From an uncultured Paracoccaceae bacterium (lineage in GTDB: Bacteria; Pseudomonadota; Alphaproteobacteria; Rhodobacterales; Rhodobacteraceae), in assembly GCA_938016515.1 (NCBI GenBank), contig CALILP010000141.1, positions 1 to 48,123 on the forward strand: a DNA stretch of 48,123 bases, given 5' to 3'. Below, in pieces: positions 43,317 to 48,123 of the stretch (its first letter is position 1; each line of letters opens with the position of its first letter). The notes below the pieces were generated by a model, which made no database searches, was not told where the DNA came from, and was given only the letters and a program-made list of their open reading frames with translations. A program made the position numbers and the translations under genes.

Positions 43317-44174
43317 ATGCTACACCTATTGTTCTCAGCCACGATCCTGCTTGCGGGCGGGCCCAGCGGCGCGGAAACCACGCTTGTAGACAGCTTTGTT
43401 TTGCCGTCAGAGAACGCCACTTACGGTGGGTTGTCAGCGCTGCACATCGGCGACACCGGAACGTCTCTGATGGCAGTCAGCGATAGGGGCGGTTTCGTAG
43501 TTGGGACGATCACACGGGACGCCGAGGGCCGGATCGAGACCATCGCGGTTGATCCGCCCATACCGGTCAAAGGCTACCGCCCAGACCCGCCACAAGATGC
43601 GGAAGATGCAGAAGGCCTCGCTGTCGCACCAGACGGTACGATTTTCGTTTCATTCGAGCAGGACCACCGCGTCGGGCAATTTGCATCGCCATCCGCGCAG
43701 GAAGTCACCCTGCCAAAAGACGGCGCCTTTGCTACGTTCACCAATAACAGCGGCCTCGAAGCCCTTGCCATTGATGCTGCGGGTGTCCTTTATGCGATCC
43801 CGGAACGCTCTTTCAGCACGGGCACACCGTTTCCGGTTTACCGCTTTCAAGACGGCCACTGGGACGTGCCCTATGCCATCCCCCGTACCGACGGATACCT
43901 TGCGGTTGGCGCTGATTTTGGCCCCGACGGCCTTCTTTACCTGCTAGAGCGAAAATTCAGTGGCATCAGCTTTTTTACGCGTGTCCGACGGATCGATCTT
44001 TCGTCGCAGACTGCAGAAACCATACTGGAAACCGGGTTCGGGACGCATGGGAATATGGAGGGCATCTCTGTCTGGAAAAATGCCAGAGGTGAGACGATCA
44101 TGAGCCTCATCGCTGACGATAATTTTCAGCGCATCCTGTCCAACGAGATCGCAGAGTATCGCATCGACGGTTGA
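43317..44174 (+). CDS. Exported esterase-like phytase-fold protein
   Basis: A 285-residue exported protein (signal peptide MLHLLFSATILLAGGPSGA). The body has the beta-propeller strands of the 'esterase-like activity of phytase' family (SENATYGGLSALHIG; DAEDAEGLAVAPDGTIFVSF then EQDHR; GTHGNMEGISVW). The ATG follows the mepA stop directly, so translation is coupled. Activity may be as an esterase or phosphatase; substrate unknown. Confidence 0.83.
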   Translation: MLHLLFSATILLAGGPSGAETTLVDSFVLPSENATYGGLSALHIGDTGTSLMAVSDRGGFVVGTITRDAEGRIETIAVDPPIPVKGYRPDPPQDAEDAEGLAVAPDGTIFVSFEQDHRVGQFASPSAQEVTLPKDGAFATFTNNSGLEALAIDAAGVLYAIPERSFSTGTPFPVYRFQDGHWDVPYAIPRTDGYLAVGADFGPDGLLYLLERKFSGISFFTRVRRIDLSSQTAETILETGFGTHGNMEGISVWKNARGETIMSLIADDNFQRILSNEIAEYRIDG

Positions 44175-44259
44175 CCGGGCCGTTTCATGAGTCTAAGTCG
44201 CGGCGTCCCCTATGATCGGGGGCCAAGTGCCGCACCCTTGTCAAAACGGAAAACCAAAC

Positions 44260-44901
44260 ATGACACGTATCCTTCCCGGCGTTCTCGCCATGGCCATCAT
44301 CGTGGTCGCCTCTAACATCCTTGTGCAATTCCTGATCCTTGATGGTCTGCTGACCTGGGGGGCCTTCACCTATCCGCTGGCGTTTCTGGTAACGGATGTG
44401 ATGAACCGGCTCTATGGCGCAGCACAGGCGCGTAAGGTCGTGCTGGCGGGCTTGGTCACCGGGATCATCTGTTCTTTGATCGGTACACAGATTGTCTTTG
44501 ACAGCGAATTTGGCCCTTATAACGCAGTTGCCCTGCGTGTTGCCCTTGGATCGGCCACTGCGTTCGCAATAGCGCAACTTCTGGACATCACAGTGTTCAA
44601 CAAACTGCGGGACGGATCGTGGTGGAAGGCGCCTCTTGTGTCGACGCTGGTTAGCTCCACAGTCGATACAGCAATCTTCTTCACCATCGCTTTCTCTTCT
44701 GTTTTCAACGGGTTCTCCGGGGCTGCGACCAACGAAATCATCTGGGCCCAAGACCCGGCGCCGTTCTTGCTCACAGGTCCTGAGATGCCACTATGGGTGA
44801 CGTTGGCGGTGGCGGATTGGGGGGTGAAACTGGCGATTGCTTTGATCGCGCTGGTGCCGTTCCGCTTGATTGTTGGGCGATTTGCGGCGCGGGCCGCTTA
44901 A
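44260..44901 (+). CDS. yhhQ: Queuosine-precursor transporter (YhhQ/VUT family)
   Basis: A 213-residue inner-membrane protein with about six helices. The family motif FTYPLAFLVTDVMNRLYG is clear, with GSWWKAPLVSTLVSSTVDTA and a TM segment through ALIALVPFRLIV. Family members import queuine or preQ precursors for tRNA modification. The start at 44260 (MTRILPGVLA) is chosen over 44212. I saw no preQ1 riboswitch in the 85 nt upstream. Confidence 0.87.
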   Translation: MTRILPGVLAMAIIVVASNILVQFLILDGLLTWGAFTYPLAFLVTDVMNRLYGAAQARKVVLAGLVTGIICSLIGTQIVFDSEFGPYNAVALRVALGSATAFAIAQLLDITVFNKLRDGSWWKAPLVSTLVSSTVDTAIFFTIAFSSVFNGFSGAATNEIIWAQDPAPFLLTGPEMPLWVTLAVADWGVKLAIALIALVPFRLIVGRFAARAA

Positions 44902-44991
44902 TTGCGCCTGTCACGGAAAATTATCTTGATTTTAAACTGATCTGTGCGAACCTTCTTTGTATTGGCGAAACATTTGAAAGGAGGTGATCCA

Positions 44992-45048
44992 GTGCATCAT
45001 GAGGTATTGGAGAAGTGTGTCGGGACAACTTGTGGGGGTCTTGTCTAG
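44992..45048 (+). CDS. Putative 18-residue peptide MHHEVLEKCVGTTCGGLV
   Basis: A GTG start lies 6 nt after the perfect Shine-Dalgarno. The peptide has two His and two Cys (C9, C14 in a Cys-x4-Cys arrangement), which could bind metal or redox-sense. A second overlapping frame starts ATG at 44999 and gives a basic 21-residue peptide (MRYWRSVSGQLVG...) but its spacing from the SD is longer (13 nt). Which frame is translated cannot be decided without conservation data. Confidence 0.35.
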   Translation: MHHEVLEKCVGTTCGGLV

Positions 45049-45113
45049 AGCAGCCTTTAGGTAAGACAATCGCAAGGTGGAGATCCTAACCGACCCACCT
45101 CCGTAATTCAGAG

Positions 45114-45146
45114 AAGGGCCATCCCATCGCCGGGGTGGCCCTTTTT
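45114..45146 (+). terminator. Intrinsic terminator of the mini-ORF unit
   Basis: AAGGGCCA (45114-45121) pairs with TGGCCCTT (45136-45143), extended by CCC/GGG inside with one T:G pair. A T-run follows (45142-45146). Strong rho-independent type. Confidence 0.9.
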
Positions 45147-45199
45147 CCGTTGCAGATGCCGAAATTTCGGGCACCGTCCCGATTTGTGGCGGGAAATGC

Positions 45200-45240
45200 G
45201 TGTACACCAGACGTACACCGCGCGTACACGGGACGTACAC
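45200..45240. repeat. Four GTACAC boxes at an 11-bp period upstream of arfB
   Basis: GTACAC starts at 45202, 45213, 45224 and 45235. The first is part of palindrome GTGTACAC and the other three read CGTACAC. The exact 11-bp spacing puts all boxes on the same face of the helix. The array sits after the terminator of the mini-ORF unit and about 155 bp before the arfB ATG, an ideal place for an operator or activator-binding array. No known regulator is recognised. Confidence 0.7.
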
Positions 45241-45393
45241 CACGCGGTTTTGGCAACGGGCCCAATCGTGGTGAATGAAGTGTTATGATTGCAGCACGGT
45301 CTGTCAGTATTGGATCACCTGTGCGCGGCCTTTCCCTTCGGTCGACCGCAAAAAGTGCTACATGAGGGTCGCAGGCGAACGGGACAGGCTGAG

Positions 45394-45807
45394 ATGAAGA
45401 TCAACGACCACATCACCCTTGAGGACTGGGAACTGACGGAACAGTTCGCGCGGTCGTCCGGCCCGGGTGGGCAGAACGTCAACAAAGTGTCGACGGCGGT
45501 GGAACTGCGCTTTGAGGCGGAGCGGTCGCCGAATTTGTCCGAGGCCGTGAAGCGGCGGTTGCGCCGGGTGGCGGGGCAGAAGTGGACGAAAGACGGGGCG
45601 GTGGTGCTGTTCGTGCAAGAGACGCGGTCACAGGCGCGGAACAGGGAGATCGCGCGGGAGCGTTTGCGCGCGCTGATCCTGCGGGCGCTCGAGGTCCCCA
45701 AACGGCGGATCGGGACGAAACCGACCTACGGGTCGGTGAAGCGGCGGCTGAAGGCGAAGAAGGTCAGGGGTGAGGTGAAGGCGTTGCGGGGGAAGGTGGA
45801 GGAGTAG
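45394..45807 (+). CDS. arfB: Ribosome-rescue peptidyl-tRNA hydrolase ArfB (YaeJ)
   Basis: A 137-residue class-I release-factor-like protein. The catalytic GGQ lies in FARSSGPGGQNVNKVSTAVE, and the long basic C-terminal tail (KPTYGSVKRRLKAKKVRGEV) inserts into the mRNA channel of stalled ribosomes. The start at 45394 (MKINDHITLE) follows GGGACAGG. It is GC-rich in contrast with the next gene. Its stop codon (45805-45807) lies inside an inverted repeat. Confidence 0.94.
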   Translation: MKINDHITLEDWELTEQFARSSGPGGQNVNKVSTAVELRFEAERSPNLSEAVKRRLRRVAGQKWTKDGAVVLFVQETRSQARNREIARERLRALILRALEVPKRRIGTKPTYGSVKRRLKAKKVRGEVKALRGKVEE

Positions 45808-45866
45808 GGTGTGTGCTTGCACGCACCTTTTAGGGCGGAATGGTGCGTGACGAGCACGCATCCTAC
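45804..45866. repeat. 63-bp imperfect inverted repeat at the arfB 3' end (REP-like)
   Basis: It opens GTAGGGTGTGTGCTTGCACG and closes GAGCACGCATCCTAC, with inner arms GCACGCACC and GGTGCGTG. The arfB stop TAG is within the first arm. The opening GTAGGGTG matches the element at 3376. The compact, palindromic, gene-end position fits a dispersed REP-like element, possibly also terminating the convergent transcripts. It marks the boundary to AT-rich DNA. Confidence 0.6.
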
Positions 45867-45872
45867 AGCTCG

Positions 45873-47300
45873 CTATGAGATTATCTCACGAAACTTGCTA
45901 TCTAGGATTTTCTCGATTGCACCTTCATCCATCATCGCCTTCGCTCTCAACAATTGAACTAGATCATTATCAGTAAGGACCATGATGTAGCCGCGCCGAG
46001 CAACTGCCAGATCCCTACATTTTTTTATTGCCTTCCGTCCCTTACCTAGATCTCTACAAGTCATAACTCCAAGATACCCGCGATTATCGTCAAACCGTCC
46101 AAGAAGTTGATCAATTTCTGGATTATTGATTTCCTTAGAATAATTCTTGCATTCAACAATTACCATTGTAGCCGCGGTATTTTTCGCATCCCTTCGGTGC
46201 GAGAAGAATCCATTCTCTGAAGCGTTCGTATAAACAATGTCGATGCGTTTTCGGCCCTCATTTATTTCCCACTCTTTGTGAGGATTCACTAAGTGTGGAT
46301 AGAAGCAAGTCGTAAGGATGCCCATGGCAATGCTATGATACCTGTTGGCGTTCTTACGTCCTGTTGGGGTTGCGAGCAATTTGCTCTCAAGCTGAGCACA
46401 TACCTCACCAACTGTCGGATCATCGTCATCAAAATTGACAAGCATGTCGGTCTCTTTGGCAATCTTCTTGTACATATCCAGCAAGTCTGGATATTTCGCG
46501 ACCATATCAGCTATGAAGCTCTTCGATTTCTTATTTTTCTTCCTGACCTCCCCTTTAGGAACCCATTTTTTACCGCTCTTAAGCGTTTCTACAAGACTTG
46601 TATTTGCATCGAGGTTCTCAGCGACCAAGAAGTCGGTAATCTGTTTTTTATAGAAGACGTCTGCATCTAATGATAGACGCCGCCGGACGGAAAACTTAGG
46701 AACAAGCATTACCGGAGCGTCGCTAACGCGGGGCAACTTCACCATTTCGCTTATCCAACTCTTCCTATCACTTCTCCAAATAGGTGGTCCGTTGTAGTCA
46801 TGTAACTTAATTCCATATAGCCCACATTGTTGCGCCGTGTACTCTATCAACCTACGTCGAATTACGTTTGTCGTTAAGTCTGATATCTTGTCGCGATCAA
46901 CACCGTCAACATAGAGTGCCATTTCTGAAAGATCACTCAGAATGCCCGTCTGATACGCTTTGCTGTTTCTTATCGCATGAATAAGTTTTGAGGATTGCGC
47001 ACTACCAACACCTTTACCTTTTGGAGGACCCGATGACACTCCAAGAAACGTTTCCATCGGCTCATGCAAGTGCGACATAAGATTTCTCGCCCTTCGCATG
47101 TCACCGTTGCGAATTGCATCAAGCACCTCTTTGAAGAACACTCTTATATCCTGTGAGGCCGCTCCAGACCAAACATCATTTCTGATTTCGATCGCATAAG
47201 GGTCGACATATACAGGTAGGTCTTGGTCAGTATCTACGTCAACAAAGTCTAATTGAGCCTGCGATGCATTAAGCTTAAAGAATTCGGAGAATTTCGGCAT
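45873..47300 (-). CDS. Unrecognised AT-rich protein with PD-(D/E)XK-type nuclease motif
   Basis: A 475-residue protein. Near the C-terminus a restriction-like core is visible: D354 (RKRIDIVYTN), then E383-x-K385 (MVIVECKNYSKEI), as in PD-(D/E)XK nucleases. The N-terminal 350 residues (from MPKFSEFFKLNASQAQLDFV) match nothing I can name. DNA is AT-richer than its neighbours (46501-46560 is 24 of 60 G+C), with atypical codons. The start at 47300 follows GGAGGCAATT. It stands alone between arfB and pncB, which suggests recent insertion of a single-gene restriction or defence function (inference). Confidence 0.7.
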   Translation of the reverse strand: MPKFSEFFKLNASQAQLDFVDVDTDQDLPVYVDPYAIEIRNDVWSGAASQDIRVFFKEVLDAIRNGDMRRARNLMSHLHEPMETFLGVSSGPPKGKGVGSAQSSKLIHAIRNSKAYQTGILSDLSEMALYVDGVDRDKISDLTTNVIRRRLIEYTAQQCGLYGIKLHDYNGPPIWRSDRKSWISEMVKLPRVSDAPVMLVPKFSVRRRLSLDADVFYKKQITDFLVAENLDANTSLVETLKSGKKWVPKGEVRKKNKKSKSFIADMVAKYPDLLDMYKKIAKETDMLVNFDDDDPTVGEVCAQLESKLLATPTGRKNANRYHSIAMGILTTCFYPHLVNPHKEWEINEGRKRIDIVYTNASENGFFSHRRDAKNTAATMVIVECKNYSKEINNPEIDQLLGRFDDNRGYLGVMTCRDLGKGRKAIKKCRDLAVARRGYIMVLTDNDLVQLLRAKAMMDEGAIEKILDSKFREIIS

Positions 47301-47376
47301 GAATTGCCTCCAAAAAGGAATTACCTTTTTAGAGTACGATGAACTACACCCAATACAACCTTTAATTATCGACGCG

Positions 47377-48123
47377 CTAAACCACAACCTCCACCTTCTC
47401 CTGCTCTCCGACCCCAAACACCCGCTTGTACCGTGCGATCTCCGCTTCCGGCCCCATCGCTTTGTTCGGGTTGTCTGACAGTTTCACCGTTGCTTTGCCG
47501 TCCGCCGCGACGGCTTTGCAGACCAGGCTGAACGGTGCCAGCGCGTCTCCGTCCGCCAGCCCTTTGAAGTCGTTGGTCAGCATCGTTCCCCAGCCAAACG
47601 ACACCCGCACCCGGCCTGCGAATTGCGCTTGCAGTGCTGCGATCTTGTCCACGTCCAGACCGTCCGAGAAGATGACCAGTTTCTGGCGCGGGTCTTCCCC
47701 CCGCTCCTGCCACCAGCGGATCGCTTTTTCTGCCCCGGTCGCCGGGTCGCCGCTGTCGATGCGCATGCCGGTCCAGCCCGCCAGCCAGTCGGGTGCTCCG
47801 GCCAGAAACTGATCCGTGCCGTAGGTGTCGGGCAGGATGATGCGCAGGTTGCCGTCGTGTTCCGCGTGCCAGTCCGCCAGCACGTCGTAGGGCGATTGCC
47901 GCAGGGCCGCGTCGTCCTGCGCCAAGGCCGCGTAGACCATGGGGAGTTCGTGGGCGTTTGTCCCGATCGCCTCGATCTCGCGCATCATGGCGATGCGGCA
48001 GTTGGAGGTGCCGGTGAAACTGTCGCCCAGCCCCTCTTTCAGCGCCTGCACGCACCAGTCTTGCCAGAGGTAGGAGTGCCGCCTGCGCGTGCCGAAGTCC
48101 GCGAGGCGCAGGTCGGGGATGTC
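47377..48123 (-). CDS. pncB: Nicotinate phosphoribosyltransferase (partial, 5' end beyond window)
   Basis: The C-terminal 248 residues of NAD-salvage enzyme PncB, which makes nicotinate mononucleotide from nicotinate and PRPP. The visible start is [20 protein letters not shown], which holds the active-site region of the family. Then come [40 protein letters not shown] and [16 protein letters not shown]. The frame stays open to the window edge. The AT-rich nuclease gene starts 76 bp downstream of its stop. Confidence 0.94.
   Translation of the reverse strand, partial: DIPDLRLADFGTRRRHSYLWQDWCVQALKEGLGDSFTGTSNCRIAMMREIEAIGTNAHELPMVYAALAQDDAALRQSPYDVLADWHAEHDGNLRIILPDTYGTDQFLAGAPDWLAGWTGMRIDSGDPATGAEKAIRWWQERGEDPRQKLVIFSDGLDVDKIAALQAQFAGRVRVSFGWGTMLTNDFKGLADGDALAPFSLVCKAVAADGKATVKLSDNPNKAMGPEAEIARYKRVFGVGEQEKVEVVV

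Larger units (their letters stand above)
44976..45146 (+). ncRNA. Small transcription unit: mini-ORF RNA with perfect SD and terminator
   Basis: GAAAGGAGGTGATCC (44976-44990) is complementary to about 15 nt of the 16S rRNA 3' end. A tiny ORF follows. CACCTCC (45096-45102) is an internal anti-SD that can pair with GGAGGTG of the SD (44980-44986), or its CCACCT with AGGTGG at 45075-45080. These pairings exclude each other. The unit ends in an intrinsic terminator. It has no protein neighbours on its strand for 250 nt, so it looks like an independent small RNA or mRNA. No Rfam family is recognised. Confidence 0.5.

Noticed and set aside
44175-44259. preQ1 riboswitch before the queuosine-precursor transporter.
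   Set aside because: No preQ1-I or preQ1-II consensus blocks could be found.
44976-44990. Possible remnant of a 16S rRNA 3' end (complement of GGATCACCTCCTTTC).
   Set aside because: The match is limited to the anti-SD segment; flanking sequence shows no other rRNA similarity, so a strong SD explains it better.
46293-46670. A plus-strand frame opposite the AT-rich nuclease gene.
   Set aside because: The minus-strand gene has a good SD, full length and a nuclease motif; the opposite frame is unsupported.
1-48123. CRISPR arrays, prophage and IS elements.
   Set aside because: No regularly spaced direct repeats with unique spacers, no phage structural genes, no transposase or terminal-repeat pairs were seen.

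Overview
The window reads as chromosomal DNA of a marine alphaproteobacterium, most likely a Rhodobacteraceae (Roseobacter-group) species. The evidence is the GC-rich codon use, the 41-residue RpmJ, the DinB with an N-terminal zinc-ribbon-like segment, NasST-type nitrate control, the tandem glycine riboswitch and the GC-rich intergenic hairpin repeats. No phage, IS or CRISPR structure is visible.

Region 1 (1-4.3 kb): dadA under a tandem glycine riboswitch, with the start of a further gene downstream behind a hairpin that covers its start codon. Then come a Nudix hydrolase, divergent dinB, and a LysR regulator. Region 2 (4.4-8.4 kb): dabB-dabA, a two-gene inorganic-carbon accumulation (DAB) module, divergent from the LysR gene. 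Region 3 (8.4-11.7 kb, minus strand): a TPP-riboswitch-controlled ykoF-thiX-thiZ-thiY-type operon for thiamine or pyrimidine-precursor uptake. Region 4 (11.8-16.5 kb): an ABC-F protein preceded by a possible leader peptide, a VOC protein, aquaporin, a small membrane protein, an N-formylglutamate amidohydrolase, tRNA-Val(GAC) and rpmJ.

Region 5 (16.6-30.5 kb) is the core of the window: a complete assimilatory nitrate regulon in one direction. It runs nasT-nasS, a terminator-containing leader, nrtA, nrtB, a fused double ATPase, nirB, nirD, nasA, a TrpD2-like glycosyltransferase-family-3 gene and cysG (siroheme synthase). Nitrate is imported by ABC transport, reduced by NasA, and nitrite is reduced to ammonium by siroheme-dependent NirBD. 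CysG supplies the siroheme, and NasST probably controls the operon by antitermination.

Region 6 (30.6-37 kb): secreted or envelope proteins (a possible PEBP-associated protein, a YHYH-domain protein, a triple pre-peptidase-C-like protein), a GNAT acetyltransferase, a caspase-fold protein that lacks its catalytic residues, and a TbpB-like lipoprotein. Region 7 (37-44.9 kb): a stand-alone formate dehydrogenase alpha subunit, YggT, a thioesterase behind a perfect 14-bp palindrome, a UMF1-type MFS transporter, MepA lipoprotein, an esterase-like phytase-fold protein and a queuosine-precursor transporter.

Region 8 (44.9-48.1 kb) is the least explained. A small transcription unit carries a Shine-Dalgarno sequence complementary to about 15 nt of the 16S 3' end, a tiny Cys-containing ORF, an internal anti-SD and a terminator. 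It is followed by four GTACAC boxes at an exact 11-bp period, then the ribosome-rescue gene arfB. Its stop codon lies inside a long inverted repeat. Next is an AT-rich singleton gene for an unrecognised PD-(D/E)XK-type nuclease, inserted between arfB and pncB (cut by the window end). The best candidates for undescribed biology are this mini-ORF RNA element, the AT-rich nuclease and the ABC-F leader.
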